DNA of 64,000 bases, from contig NC_091219.1 in the NCBI RefSeq assembly GCF_040958095.1, positions 23,666,825 to 23,730,824 on the forward strand, read 5' to 3'. Positions 1 to 13,000 of this stretch are shown one piece after another. The position numbers and the translations under genes are program-made. Within the stretch, counting starts at the first letter, position 1. The number at the start of each line of letters is the position of its first letter. Source of the stretch: Procambarus clarkii. Its lineage: Eukaryota > Arthropoda > Malacostraca > Decapoda > Cambaridae. The notes beneath the pieces were generated by a model. The model made no database searches, was not told where the DNA came from, and saw only the letters and a program-made list of their open reading frames with translations.

Positions 1-279
1 GCCTGTTGAGTTGGTGACACCTTCGACCTGGAGTCCTGCATCATACTGTACTCCATTTTACCCATTCTTCATCGGATGTTCTTAGGGGGTCAGGTGGCAT
101 ATATGTTGCACGTTAGATATAGGTTGTTGCAACGTGCTAGGTTGGTTGCCCGCTTGCATGCCTCGGGGCTGCCCCGTTTTGGTTTTAGTAACCCGGACCT
201 GGGGGCATTGGTCACTTCGACCTTGGTTCAGTCCGCACCTTCAGGTCCTTCCCTGGTGGACGTGGTTTGCTCGGCTCCT

Positions 280-1495
280 CCATCCCCTCCATCTGCCCCT
301 GGTTGGCTCCCAAACGTCAGTGGGTTTCGGAGTTGGGGCAGTGTTTAGATGGTGACGAGACTCAGAAAGTTCCGGGGCCTGCCCCATTCGAGACGGAGGC
401 ATTTGAGCCTGTTCCTCCTGCCGAGGCCTCTGGGGGCCACCCAGCAGACTCCTTCTTTGCTGCCTTTTCTTCAGGGGTGGAGGACATGGAGGACTGCTCT
501 GCCCCGGGGCCTGGTTTGGAGACTTCCAGGGCTGGGGAGGAGTCGCCCTGGGAGTCTTAGAAGCCCTTTGATCCTGCTTGGATTTTGGTGCCCTTGCCAC
601 AGGGTTTGTTGTTGCTGGGAGAGGGGTTTTCTTACCCTGTACGAATTTGATTTGGGGCTCCTCTTCGGGTTCGGTTCCGGGTTCCCTTGGGTTCCTCGCT
701 TCCTCTTTCTGGAGGTTTTCTGCCTCTCACAACCCACTTAAGAAGGTTCGGGAAGCTATTGTTGCTTACCTCCTGTGAGACCCGGATTTTGCCTCCGTGA
801 TGGATCCATCGTCGTTTGAATTCGGCTCTTCTTCCCTGTATTAAGTGTGTTATGAGGTTCCGGAGTCTTCCTTGCTGGCAGACTGCCTTTTCTTTTCTCA
901 GAAAGCATGACACGGGTTTTGTTGAACCCACACGCTTGAATGGCAAGGGACTGCTACCGTTTTGCAGGTTTACTTGAGAGGCAATTCTCAGCACCTCTAT
1001 GCGTGCCTTTTTGCCCTTGTGCTTCCTCAGGATGTTGGCCTTCTTCAGCTGCACACGCAGGTTCCCACCCTTTCGGCTACTTTGGTAGCTGAGGATTTTT
1101 GTGCCCACAGGCATTTAGATGGTAATCCAAAAGCTCCGTCTTGAGCTTCTTTTCCCCTTCTCGAGTTGTCCTCAGACTGGCTTGGGGAGTACATGAAGGT
1201 GTTGACTGTCGGGCCTTCTTCTGGAGCACTGGCCTCGGCGACCAGGGCATCAGCTGCGTTGTTGAAGCTGTTTGCGTCGATACTCCGGGAGGCAGTGTCT
1301 CTGTTCTTTGCTTCTCACCTCGTGTGTCGCCAAGCAGTCCTCGCTCTCTCCTTGGAATCCACTTGGGGCCCTGGCTCTTAAATTTTCGTCTCCTTTTTGT
1401 CCGTTGTTGTTTGGGGAAGGGGCTGTGACTCAGCTTTGCAGACGACCTCGTCTAGTTGACGTCCTCTTTCAGATTTGTTGGTTCTCTGGTAATTA
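280..1495 (+). pseudogene. gag-like ORF1 region of DIRS copy A, broken
   Basis: This stretch is compositionally like coding sequence and sits where DIRS elements carry ORF1 (gag). No frame stays open through it, and no diagnostic motif is visible. A proline/serine/glutamate-rich part lies at 267-560 and further coding-like segments run to 1440. It is cut at about 1497 by a LINE insertion. The assignment rests on position only: it precedes a recognisable RT of the same orientation. Confidence 0.4.
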
Positions 1496-1497
1496 CC

Positions 1498-2350
1498 TAA
1501 GTGTAGTTACAGGATGAGAGCTATGCTCATGGTGTCCCGTCTTCCCAGCACTCTTTGTCATATAACGCTTTGAAACTACTGGCGGTCTTAGCCTCTACCA
1601 CCTTCTCACCTAACTTGTTCCAACCATCTACCACCCTGTTTGCGAAAGTGAATTTTCTTATATTTCTTTGGCATCTGTGTTTAGCTAGTTTAAATCTATG
1701 ACCTCTTGTTCTTAAAGTTCCAGGGCTCAAGAAATCTTCCCTATCGATTTTATCAATTCCTGTTACTATTTTGTATGTAGTGATCATATCACCTCTTTTT
1801 CTTCTGTCTTCTAGTTTTGGCATATTTAATGCCTCTAACCTCTCCTCGTAGCTCTTGCCCTTCAGTTCTGGGAGCCACTTAGTACATGTCTTTGCACCTT
1901 TTCCAGTTTGTTGATGTGCTTCTTAAGATATGGGCACCACACAACCGCTGCATATTCTAGCTTTGGCCTAACAAAAGTTCTGAACAATTTCTTTAGTATA
2001 TCGCCATCCATGTATTTAAAAGCAATTCTGAAGTTAGAAAGCGCGGCATAGGCTCCTCGCACAATATTCTTTGTGGTCCTCAGGTGATAGTTTTCTATCT
2101 AGAACCACCCCTAGATCTCTTTCTTTATCAGAATTCTTTAAAGATTTCTCACATAATATATAGGTTGTGTGGGGTCTATGTTCTCCTATTCCACATTCTA
2201 TAACATGGCATTTATTAACATTAAATTCCATTTGCCAAGTGGTGCTCCATATACTTATTTTGTCCAGGTCATCTTGAAGGGCATGACAATCATCTAAGTT
2301 TCTTATCCTTCCTATTATCTTAGCATCATCAGCAAACATGTTCATATTTG
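1498..2350 (-). mobile_element. 5'-truncated LINE nested in DIRS copy A
   Basis: On the minus strand, broken frames give the palm motif FADDAK (2345-2034 frame), then a segment with RPKLEYAAVVWCPYLKKH (2062-1862), then the typical LINE C-terminus RVVDGWNKL (1823-1527). The 3' end reaches a motif TAAGTGTAGTTACAGG (plus strand, from 1498) that also bounds the copy at 17260. The fragment starts just before the palm, so it is 5'-truncated, as expected from incomplete target-primed reverse transcription. DIRS sequence resumes at about 2352. The clade looks CR1/Jockey-like, but this is uncertain. Confidence 0.75.
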
Positions 2351-2559
2351 TGGTGTGGCCGTTCTTGGGCCTCTCGGAAGGGTCGTGCCAGGTTTCAGTT
2401 TTTTTTCTGGTCTAGGTGGGCTCTTGATGCCAGCTTCGAAGCCTTCATCGTCTGGCCAGCATAATGCTCGCTCTTCGCATCCGCAGGCTTCTCATAAGGG
2501 GCACCAGCCCTTTTGTGGGTCACCCCGTTGATGGGGTGCTGGAAGAGAGGCTGGCTCTG

Positions 2560-3640
2560 TTTGCCCACGCTTGATTCCACTATTCGTGGGCGTTTCGGGT
2601 CTTGACTATCTGGTCTGTGGTGGCTTTGGACAGCTCCTCCAACTTTGGGGGGTTTGGGGTTGGCGGGGGCAGGCTTCTTTCCCTTTGTTCCGTCAGGTCA
2701 TCTTGGAGTGGGTGCGCTTGGGCATGGTCAAAACAACCTCATCCCTCAAGTGGGTTTCTCGCCTGTTTCCAGTACCGAAACGGGACTGTGTGGATCTTTT
2801 GTTTATTCTTGACTTGTCCTGTCTGAACCGCTGGATTCCTTACCCCTCTTTTCAGATGAGGACTCTATTCCAGGTTTGGCCTCTTTTTGAAGCCGGGGTG
2901 TGGGATGGCGTCTCTGGACCTCTGGAATGCGTATTGGCACGTCCCGATTCATTTGGGGTTCAGGGACTGGTTAGGTTTTGTCGTGGGGCGGCGTGCTTAC
3001 CACTTTCGTTGCCTTCCTTTTGGCTTGAATCTGGCACCGCGCATTTTCAGGCGTCTTACCCGAGTCGTGGTGACCCATCTGTGTCTGCTAGGGGTTTGGG
3101 GTTCTTGCCTACCTTGACAACTGGATAGTGTGGGCTTCCAGCCGGTCTGGTCGTCTGCTCACCAGGGGTGTGAATCTTTCCCAGCTCGCCGGGTTCAGGT
3201 TCCTGGCAAACTGGAAGAAGTCCCATCTGGTTCCATCCCCAGGTTTGGACCTGGCTGGGCCTAGTTTGGGACCCTCAGACCGCTTCTGTGTGTGTTCCTC
3301 CAGAGGCATTGCTGCGGCTGCGGTCCAACCTTCAGCGGTTCCTGGGGTGTTCCCGGGTCACTCAGCAGTTGCTCGAACAGTTATATGGGAATCTGAACTT
3401 CACTGTGCTGGTTTGCTTGTCGGGTCTGGCTTCAGTGCCTGTTCTGGTTCCTTTGGGGACATCCCTTCCGCCTCTCTTGCAATCTGCATTCACAGATGCC
3501 TCGTTTCTCAGCTAAGATTTTGTGACCAGTGCTCACCAGTTTGCAGCAGTGTGGCTTTCGCTGCGGCAGTGGGGCTTTCGCTGCGGCGGTATGGCTTTCG
3601 CTGCAGCGAGTTTGGGTCGCTATATGATCTAGCTATATGA
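2560..3640 (+). pseudogene. DIRS-type reverse transcriptase, copy A
   Basis: Conserved blocks appear in order but in shifting frames. First comes KWVSRLFPVPKRD (about 2750), then the first catalytic-Asp block SLDLWNAYWHVPI (2911-2950), then LPFGLNLAPRIF (about 3015-3050), then the second catalytic block near 3107-3135, which reads YLDN where an active enzyme has YLDD. The thumb and start of RNase H follow, with TDASF at about 3490. The pattern is that of DIRS/Ngaro-type RTs and not LTR or LINE RTs. The Asp-to-Asn change and the frameshifts both point to an inactive copy. Confidence 0.7.
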
Positions 3641-4130
3641 TCTAGCTCCATTCGTTTTGTTCCCCAGTGGTTCATTGATTGAACCATGAGGGAGGGGGGG
3701 TCTTTTTGGTCCTTGGCTCTTAGGGGCTTCTCGTTTCAAGTGACTCATCTGCTGGATTCTCAGGGTTCAGCTCTCTCTGCGGTTGACATCGGGGGTGTCC
3801 AGCGTTCTGGCCGATGGCCAGTCCCGGTTCATTACCCTGTCCCTGGAATGGATGGTCAACGCCGACTCCTTCAGTTAGCTCAGCCGGACGAATGGGTCCC
3901 CGGTGGTGGACCTCTTGCATTGACGTGGTCCTGGCGTTTCCGAATATATGTGGTGCTCTTTCTCGACTGCGGAGCCATCGCAGACAATGCCTTTCGGCAA
4001 GACTGGTAAAGGTGGGGTTACCTTTACCTCTCCCCCCCCCCACCGTCCTACTGTTGCTTTGGGTTCTAGCTTGGTTGGAGTTTTATTGCAGGAGAGTCAT
4101 TCCTGTGACTCCTTGATGGCCAACATAGTC
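3640..4130 (+). pseudogene. RNase H end and linker of DIRS copy A
   Basis: This holds the block with ADNAFRQDW (3975-4008), followed by a leucine-rich segment and a P-rich turn. The same block recurs in copy B (7690-7970) as VDAFRQD and in copy C near 17690-17880. It corresponds to the end of the RT/RNase H polyprotein of DIRS elements. A run of ten C at 4031-4040 disrupts it. Confidence 0.6.
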
Positions 4131-4259
4131 TTGGTTTCAGGCACTACTTGCTTGGTGTCTGAACTAGGGCATTTTCCGTGTCTTCGCTTCCCTTCCATCA
4201 GATCTGGCCGATCATATATCTGTTTAATTCGATCTACTCCTCCACTCTTCGTGTCTGGT

Positions 4260-5330
4260 CTTTTTGACGCAGGTGTATCACCACTTGTATGGTGATCAGG
4301 TGACTTCACTGATGATGTCCCACTCGCAGTCTTTGTCTCGGGGACAGTATGAAGTCTCTTGGCGTTCTTTTCACCATTTCCTCTCTTCATAGGTTGTCTT
4401 CTGTTTCTGTTTGGATTGTTTTGTCCTTTTTTGGTTCTTTCTGGACCGTCATCTTATGACAAATACTGTTGCCTCTTATCATGTGGTGCTGGCAGAGTCA
4501 GCACCGCATGTAGTATCTTGTAGTAGCAAGTAGGGTAGTAGCTTGCATTCGAAGTGGATGTCACTTCCACCCCCCATTCCATAAGCTTTCTTGTGCTTTG
4601 TTTCATCTTTGGCCTGCTCATGTGCTGCCTGAGCCCTCCTGGTCCTTGAACCCAGGTGCTCTCCTTTTCTCTTTCCTTCTTGGTTTGTAATGGCCTCTTC
4701 GATTCACGATTGCTTTCCGAAGGCGCTGTTACTGTTAGCATTGGCCTCTGGGGGTCAGGTCGGTGAGCTTTATGCTTTCCTCCAACGCAGAGGTTTCTGC
4801 TCTTTTGGTCCTGGTGATTGGTTTGTTTGGTTGCATCCGTCTTCATCTTTTCTGGTGAAGAACAAGACAGCGAGCTTCCGGAGGGGCCCTTGGGTTATTG
4901 ATGCTTGGGTGGTCAGGCTGGGGTTCTGCCTGTGTTGTGTCTGGTTGTGGCTCTGCGCCATTAAATGCACACCTCGGCTTCTGTGGCCATGAACCCGCTT
5001 TGTGTTAATCTGATTTCCCTCATTCCCTGTTCCAGGGCTCGGGTCTCTCAGGTCGTCCAAAGGGTTATTAAGCCTAACCAGTGTGTGGTCTACTCTCGTT
5101 ACTATGTAAGGGCATGAGGGTAGTATGCAGTGTTTCGTAAGTATGCAGTTTTAGCCGCAGTGTTTGGGAACATGTCTTGGGCTGACATTCTGGCATGGGG
5201 GGTTTTGGAGGTCAAACAGGGTCCTGGCTGCTTGTTATTTGATGAATATTCCTGGTCCCAGTCATTCATGTGTTGCTTTGGGTCGCAGGTTGCAGCCAGT
5301 TGTCTCTATGGGGTAATCCTAGCAGGCAGT
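4260..5330 (+). pseudogene. Tyrosine recombinase, DIRS copy A
   Basis: The N-terminal part (about 4270-4400) has RGQYEVSWRSFHHFLSS, a core-binding-like helix region. The catalytic domain starts with LLLALASGGQVGELYAF (4720-4780), where family members carry Arg in the place of Gln. The C-terminal part has FGNMSWADIL (about 5165-5195) and a segment around the end of the catalytic fold (5200-5330). Family recombinases cut and join DNA through a Tyr nucleophile, using conserved Arg residues. Stops and the missing Arg mean this copy is inactive. Two other YR fragments lie at 18360-18960 and 22690-23190. Confidence 0.6.
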
Positions 5331-5339
5331 ATTTGTTTT

Positions 5340-6385
5340 TAATTAGTGATTATTTATTTTGTATTTTTTAGTTTACTTCAATATTGAATTATGATTCTAA
5401 GTGGACAGCATGTTAATTTCAGCCTGCCAGAATTTACCTGCACATAGTTGGGAGGGATGTGTACAACTTACACCACAATTGGTGGTTATATAATAAGCTG
5501 TAAACATTTACCATTAAATTTATATAAATTATACCACATATGGTGGTAATTAGACTACAGTATTATAATACTACAACCTACTGGGTCAATATAATGTAAA
5601 TTGATGGCCTTAGCTGTGATAGTTGCTATGGCCTTATTAGGCATTGTGTGGTCCCAACATCTGTGTTTGTTGGGTCACATGTGGTCTAGGTGCTGGGCCA
5701 TGTCATGGCATCCATAAAATGGCATCTGTAAAGCCAACTATATCATACATGGAAGCTTCCCAGGTTATAGGTGGTCAGCTCACTAATATCTCCAGGTCAC
5801 AAGCTTACCTGCCAAAGAATGGGCTTTAATAATGGCTCCATTATTAAAGAACAGGTGTGACATGAATTAAATGGGGTGTGATGCTGAGTAAAACACTACT
5901 CACTTTGTGGGGCCTCGCCTGCAGCTTAACAAACTAACCTATCAAATATTTAATAGTGATCACTACCAGTAAAAGATGTAAGGAAGTCGGGAACTGAGCT
6001 CTTCTCTTTGTTATTGAGGTCACTATGGTAATTTCTCGGTTGGTCGGATCGTAGTGGATCCTTTGACGAGTTGCGCGTGTCGTGAGTAGCCCCCTCTGTT
6101 TTGTTTACAAGCTCTGTCCGTGTGAGAGCGTGACTACCTCTCCTTTCCCCAGTTCGTGTTCCAATAATATTCTCTCGATATTCTATTGAGCCTCTATTAT
6201 GGAGTTTATTTTAAGGATTTAGGGAAGCAAGCTGTACTTTTACTGCTAATTATATTATAGCCAGTCCTAGTGACTACTTTTTTATTAAGTTTAAACACTA
6301 GACTGTTGTATAAGAATAATTGGAGTTTAATATACAGTATATACGTGTTGTTGTGATGACTTCACGAAAACTCCCTTTCTCTTTA
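5340..6385. other. AT-rich intronic DNA, no gene seen
   Basis: No supported coding region. The sequence is AT-rich, with short ORFs only. A CpG-containing stretch at 6055-6130 has no clear promoter elements. It is best read as RFT1 intron and old repeat remains. Confidence 0.5.
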
Positions 6386-6387
6386 AA

Positions 6388-6414
6388 GTCCACTCTTCGA
6401 ACTGAAGAGTGGAC
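6388..6414. repeat. Perfect 11-bp stem hairpin
   Basis: GTCCACTCTTC at 6388-6398 is perfectly complementary to GAAGAGTGGAC at 6404-6414, with a 5-nt loop. It lies next to the minus-strand DIRS-related non-coding repeat and may mark its edge. Confidence 0.7.
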
Positions 6415-6419
6415 AGCTG

Positions 6420-6865
6420 GCATGAGGGGGTCCAGGACTCCTCTCTCCTCCTCCTCCGGGGAAATGGGGAGGGGGGGGGGTGGAGCTGCGCGGACAAGCG
6501 GTGCAGCAGCAGTGGATGACATTTGCTTATTTTCTATTGGGGGAGTTCTGTTTCTCTGTTTGGTCTTGGGTTTTCAATTTTCCTACCAAGTGTGGTTTGT
6601 TTTTGGAATGCCTACCTTTCTGAGTGCCTAACCCCAGTTTTTGGCAGACATGGAATATGCTCAAATATAACGTGGTTTCCTTAGGCCATTGCTCCCTGCA
6701 TCTCTCAGAGGAGGCCAGGTTCTGGTTTGTGGTCCCCATTAGGCAGAACTCCATTAACTGAAGCCCCAGATTAATATAGTGTATATCAATCCGGTAGCCC
6801 CAGGGAGCCTCCGGGGCACACCCAGAAAATGACGTTTCATTACATTCAATGCTGATTTTTTCACT
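6420..6865 (-). repeat. DIRS-associated non-coding repeat unit, inverted copy
   Basis: The reverse complement matches plus-strand units at 7190-7530, 14600-15060 and 15440-15870. Shared landmarks are a GGAGTTCTG/GGCCTACC block, a CTCAGAGAGG block, a GGCACCCAGAAAGGTA block, a C-rich/G-rich tract, and GGATCCA/GTCATCC-like ends. The unit ends with a TTTCATTACATTCAATGC motif that also occurs at 9207, 19467 and (reversed) 52917. It has no coding capacity. I infer that it is a non-coding region of the DIRS-like family. Confidence 0.6.
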
Positions 6866-6953
6866 ATTCTTGGTTCAACCTTAAAATTTTACTTTCATTT
6901 TGATAATCCATAATTTCTTCATTATACAACTAACTAACTATAAATGCACACAG

Positions 6954-7073
6954 GTGGTGAGTAATTTGGGATCTCTCGCTGCCCGACTTGTTTTTCGAAG
7001 TATTGAAACTGCAGCATACAAATATTATGCCCAGATGATATTTCGAGGAAAACCAATAACAGAACAAAATCAG
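6954..7073 (+). CDS. RFT1: RFT1 exon (first seen), phase 0 to 0
   Basis: The acceptor CACACAG precedes 6954 and the donor CAG|GTTGGG follows 7073. The 40 codons begin VVSNLGSLAARLVF and end EQNQ. The NLGSLxARL block is strongly conserved in RFT1 and helps fix the identity. Confidence 0.88.
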
Positions 7074-10000
7074 GTTGGGAAATATGATACAGTATTTTGA
7101 AATTAACTAGTTTACATTTCAGCATTTTCTTTGTTATGCAGATGAATCCATATTGATAACCATAGTGTTTAGGATGTATGTTATATTAGACTGGGACATT
7201 AGCTAAGGAGTTCAGACCTACCAGGGACCAGCGCCATAACCTGGCCCCTTCAGAGAGGTTTCAGGGAGCAATGGCCCTGGAAAACCCCATTGTGGTTGGG
7301 GTTTTCCTTATCTGCCATCGATCGGGGTTAGGCACCCAGAAAGGTAGGCATAACAAAATAAACCCCACATGGTAACAAAAAACCGAACAAAGAGGTAGAA
7401 ACACCCTACAATCCCAAGGAAACAAAGCAAACATCACACTTTACTGCTGCGTCGATCGTCCGCGCAGCCCTCCCCGCCCCGAGAGGGGAGGGGGGGAGCC
7501 CTGGACCTACCGCGCCGGCTGCCTAGCATCAGTTCGTAAGCTAATGTCAACCAGCTGTCTCGGTTCATTCCTCTGTTCGTGGATTGGCCGGTCGTCGCCG
7601 ACTCGTTTCGTTGGCTCTGCCAGATGTACGGACTCCTGGCCATGGAAGTCTTCGAGTCGGCATGGTCTAGGCGTCGCCCATTCTATGTGGCACCCTTACC
7701 TGCCTGCGAGGCGTTCATGGTGGATGCCTTTCGGCAGGACTGATTAAGGTGGGGGTACCTGTTCCTCTTCTCCCTGTCCAGCTGTTGCTTCGGGTTCTGG
7801 CTCGGTTGGAGCCCATTCCCATGGGAGTAGTCCTTATGGTTCCTTGGTGGCCAGCCCATCCTTATTTTCAGACACTGCTTGATAGGTGTCCAAACGCGGG
7901 GTGTTTTCCCGCGGCTCCGCCTCTTTCAACAGGTCGAATCGGTCCTGTACGTGGCTGGTTCGGCCCTTTCACTGGACCTCTACTGCTGCTGCTGCTTGCT
8001 GTGGACCGCAGCCAGCTGTCATGGAACGCTGCCAACACCCTCGCCACAACTATGATTTTCATCACGATCATCTTTGCATTTGCATCTGCTACAGCTTGCT
8101 ACACCACGATCGTTACTTACTCATCTGGCAGCTTCATCATGTGGGATCTACAGCCTGTCCTGCCGACTCTCCGTCGCTGCCAGGGCACTGCTTGTCCTAC
8201 AGGGACACCCACGACAGCTGCTCTGTCATCAGATTCATCTACACGTTTACTGCATTCTGCTATGCTGCCGACTCGAGCATTTTCCTTGCGCAGTACAGGA
8301 CCTACAGCTTGCATTTCTGACTCTTGATCGTCGCCTCCAGGACAATTATGCTCTAGCAGTGATCCCCTCGTCTTAACTATGTGCCTACATTACCTCCTAT
8401 GGTCATGGTGCCCGAGCCCATCAGTCCCAGATCTAATTGCTCCACCAGAGACCCAAGGACGCCACAATTATTTACATTCTTTTCTCCTGCTACTCCGAGC
8501 TTGTCCACGCACTGCCTGCGTATTTTGGTACCGGACTACATGCTCCACAGCGACCCAGGAAACAGTAGACTCATATTTTTTGTTGAATTGTCTTTCTTTC
8601 ATTCCCTGGCAGGGGGAGTTCTGTAGTAAGTACAAACAATATACTCACTACAGTCTCTCATTAGCTTAATGGCATAACTAATTAGCACTAATTTCACAAG
8701 CTATAATCCTAGCCATATTTACAAATAACATTCTTTCCATCCTGGTTGGAGGAAGTTGAGGTGTAGTCACCAAATATAAGCAAGCAAAAAATGAATAGCC
8801 GACAGTACAATTATTTCCACAGTGATTCAGTGAACTACAATACAGACGCTTAGGACTTACCACATCTCTTCAACCTCAAGAATGTAGCACTCGGCGTGTA
8901 CAGTTCTAATTAACCCCAGGACAGTACAGCTTCAACTCAGAGCAGACAGCAGACTAGGACCGCATCGAGCTACAACGCTGTCTCAAGCCCCATCAAGTTT
9001 AGACACTTGCAATTCCTCAATCGAGCCGCTACACTCTCCCACATAGAGCTCCACGACTCCTGCCTCACTCAGCTCTGCTCTGTTCCAAGCTCTGTCTCAA
9101 CGTCTATGATACTGATGTATCCAAAACTACTAAATAAATATGAAAACCCACTAAATACTGTGTATCTAATCTATTCAACAACGTAACATAATCGTACGTT
9201 ACAAGGGTATTTCATTACATTCAATTCTTGATTTTTAATTTATTATACATTGTGTTTGTGTTCCAATGTGCACAGATCATTTATCACTGATCAGATGATT
9301 TAAAAAAACACTCTTGTTTGTGTATCAGTTGTATGAATGAAATTTGAAGTGAAAATATTCAACAAACTTTCATATTTATAAAGTTTGAGTTATAAATAAT
9401 CTGAACTTTTTTCAGGATCGAATTGCAGCAGTGGTTAGATTCTTTTCTTCATTAATCCGCAATATGATTCTTATTAGTATCATTATCTTAACATTTGGCT
9501 GGTCATATTCCAGCTTATTACTGCAGGTGAGTGGCAAACATGTATTCCTTCATTTCATGTCTAAATTTATGTATTCGGGTCTAAATTTATTTATGCAGTG
9601 GGAGCCTCGATTTACGATGGTAATCCGTTCCCAGAGACATATTGTAAGTCGAAATATCGTAATTCAAAATAATTTTTCCCATATGAAATAAAGGGAATTG
9701 AATTAATCCGTTCCACACTCCTCAAAAATATTAGCCTAAAAATATATTTTATACTGAATACAATTTTTTTCTCAAACTCCAATACAGTACATATGTTTAT
9801 CTTACCTTTATGGAGGACTCTTGATGGTGTACGGAAGATGGTGAGGAGGGGGGAGGAGGAGGGGGGAGGAGGAGAGGTGTTACTGTTTGAAAGGGGAGTC
9901 CCCTTCCATTATAACATCAGGCAGTGGGGTACACACACTGGCACGTTTTGCCTGCATACCACTAGGACCTGCTTCTGGCTCACTGCTTGATTTTCTCACT

Positions 10001-13000
10001 AGAAATCATTTCATTGAAGATTGTTTTCCCTTCTTTCCAACACTTGTCTGTAGTGAGGCATCACATTGTCATTAAAAAGATCAATGCAAAAGCCTGTAAC
10101 AGCTTTATCTGGGTGATTCTTTTCAGCAATACTTTGCAGTTTTTCTTATACTGCACATTTTCTTAATGAGGAAGGGACATCCTCTAACACCGCCGCCGCC
10201 TCTGAAGATTTGTTGTACTGCCTAGCTAGTTCAACAACACCAGTACCATTTTCATGTTTACGTATGATCTCTTGTTTTTTCTCTATGGTCATTCTTACAT
10301 GTGTTTTCATATGTTGAACCTTACTACTGACTTTCTTAGGACCCATGGCATAATATATAATAATCAGTTTTATGTTCAAAAAGCAAAAATCACCACAAAA
10401 ATGGAATTTCTTATGAGCGTGATCGTCACTAAGTGGGCGGCTCTAGTAAACTGAGGCAGGTCATCCTGCGTGACTGGGAACCATGTGCTCGGTCGACCCG
10501 AATGTGTATCAATGAATATCGTTGGTCGACTACACTATCGTAAGTCAAGTCGCATTTTTCGATCAAATTTATATCGTAACTCGAAATTATCGTAAATCGG
10601 GGCAATTGTAATTCGAGGTGTCACTGTATTTAAAAGTTTATATATTTTAGCTTCTTAAATCTTTAATTGCACAACTCTATTTGCTTGAGAACTTACTTAT
10701 ATTTTTTATGTCTATGTTTTCTTAACATTAATCTATGGCCTCTTGTTCTGCAAGTTGCCTATTTAGAAAATTCCTTCTTTGTCAACTTAGTAAATTTGTC
10801 ATGATTTTGTATGTGGTGATCATATTGCATCATTTCTTTCTATCCACTAGCTTTGGCTTATTAATGCCTCCAGTCTCTCCTCAGAGAGGGCCAGAAATGA
10901 ATACACCAGAATCAGGAGTACAGTAGAGCAGCAGTTTGAAAATGACTTTGCAGCAAAAGCATAGAACCAACCTAAACTGTTGCACAGCCATTTATGGAGG
11001 AAAATGATGGTACAAGACCACGTAATCAGACTGTCAGAAACAATATTAGACAGAATTTAAGTTAATGTAGTAGAATGAACTGAGTGCAGCAGAAACAGTA
11101 GGACCAGACCAGATATCACCAAGGTTATTGAAGAAAGCTGCAGGGATCTTGTTACCCATTTACTATAGTGTTCAGTATTACACTAGAGATGTGAGAGCTA
11201 CTAGAATTCTAGAAATAGGCAAATGTAATTCCAGTATTCAAGAAGGGGACAGAAATGAAGCTGGCATTAATCTATAGACCAGTGTCAGTAATATGCATTC
11301 TATGCAACATGATAAAGTCATCAGGAAAAAGATTGTAGAAGATTTGGGGACAGTAAATTTTATAATAGAGGCACCACATGGCTTCAGAGAGGGAAAATTA
11401 TGCAAACTTGATTGAATTCTGTGACAGGGTCAACACAATGAAACAAGGAAGGATGGGTAGACTGTATCTTTGTAGACTGCCAAAAGACTTTTGATACAGT
11501 TCCTCTCAAATGACTAATACATAAGATGGAGAGACAAGTGGAGATAACAGAAAAGGCACTGGAATGGGTATGGGAGTACTCGACTAAAGATCATATTCAG
11601 AGAGGACATGTCTGGCTGGAGAGGAGTGGAAAATGGTGTTCCACCGGGATCTGTCCTATGACCATTCGTTTCTTAAATTTATGTAAATGGCCACACAGGA
11701 GTGAGCTCATACATGTCGATGTTTGCAGATGATGCAAAGTTAATGAGGAGAGTAAGAGCTGAAGGGTGCTGCAAGAAGACCTTAACAAACTTCAGGAGTG
11801 AGCTTGGGAAGAACAACTCCCAGAGCCTCACTGAGGTTCATCCAGGTACAATTAAATCCAAATTAGACATATATTTTACTTCACCAGAAGGGGGTAGGCA
11901 ATTACAAGAAACAATAAGAGAAAAAGACTTGGAAGTGGACATAATCCCAACATTAACACCAGAAACTCATGTGGACAGGGTAACATCAGCTGCATATTGG
12001 GAGTAGTACACATAGGAGCATCATTTAAGAAACCAAACAAGGTAGCTTTCAAGTCCATACACACTGCCTATGTGAGACCATTACTTGAGTATACACCACC
12101 AGCATAGAACCCACCGTGTGAGTTATAAACAGAAACTTAAGAAAGTTCAGAGGTTTATAACTATATTATACCAGAATTGAGGGGATTCAACTATGAGGAC
12201 AGGTTGAGAGAACTCACCATCTAAACCTTAGAAGAGAGAAGAAACAGAGGGGATATGATAACTACATACAAGATCATAAAGGGAATAGATAAAGTGAATA
12301 AAGAGAGCCTATTTAAATTAAAAGGATGTAGGTCAGATCGAAGAGTTGAAGAGACATAAGGTAGTACTTGTTCCCTGTATGGGTGCTTGGCAAATGGAAT
12401 GTATTGAACAAAGGGGTTGTTGAAGCCAATTCCACCCTGAACTTTAAGAAAAATAAGATGAAATTGTTAATGTTGAATGAGGTAATTAGTGCACCAGGTA
12501 TAAATGGATAGGAGGTGAGGCATGAAGCACTAGACCTCGCTTTCCCGCAGCGAGCACTAGACCTCGCTTTTCTAGGTGGCGACTGCTTTGCGGTCGTGGC
12601 TGCACTATAGCTGCCCCTATCTCACGCAGGGCATTTAAATTAAAGTGCTAGACACTAAAACAGCTATTAATGTATAGCGCGGTATTGGTAATGTTACTCA
12701 AATCATCTATATATGTATTACGCGGCCTAAGGGTTAAAGAACTGTACCATGAGGCTTCAGATAAGAGGTGTTTATTGTAGCTCTATATAGTTTTGAAATA
12801 GAGTACTGTACTGTAGTTTTTGTGAGTTAAAATAGTTTTGAGCATTTTTAAGGCTGTTATGTAATTTGATGTGGCCATATTTCATTCTTGTGCGCTAAAT
12901 ATTTTAGGTATTGCAAGTCACAGTTGAATTTGTAATGGTGGTTTCGATGTCCTTTGAACCATCGGTTTTTCCTGTCATTATTCTAAGAGTGAATAATTTT

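Larger units (their letters stand above)
1..5340 (+). mobile_element. DIRS-like tyrosine-recombinase retroelement, copy A (decayed, nested LINE)
   Basis: Reading the plus strand in order gives a low-complexity gag-like region, a DIRS-type reverse transcriptase, the RNase H region, and a tyrosine recombinase C-terminus. This is the gene order of DIRS-group retroelements, which integrate with a tyrosine recombinase and not a DDE integrase. Every coding part is broken by stops and frameshifts, so the copy is dead. A LINE is inserted at about 1498-2350. The 5' end lies at or beyond the window start, and the 3' end is estimated near 5340, where recombinase similarity stops. The element lies in an RFT1 intron, upstream of the first RFT1 exon seen. 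The class call rests on motif recognition, not on a database match. Confidence 0.75.
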
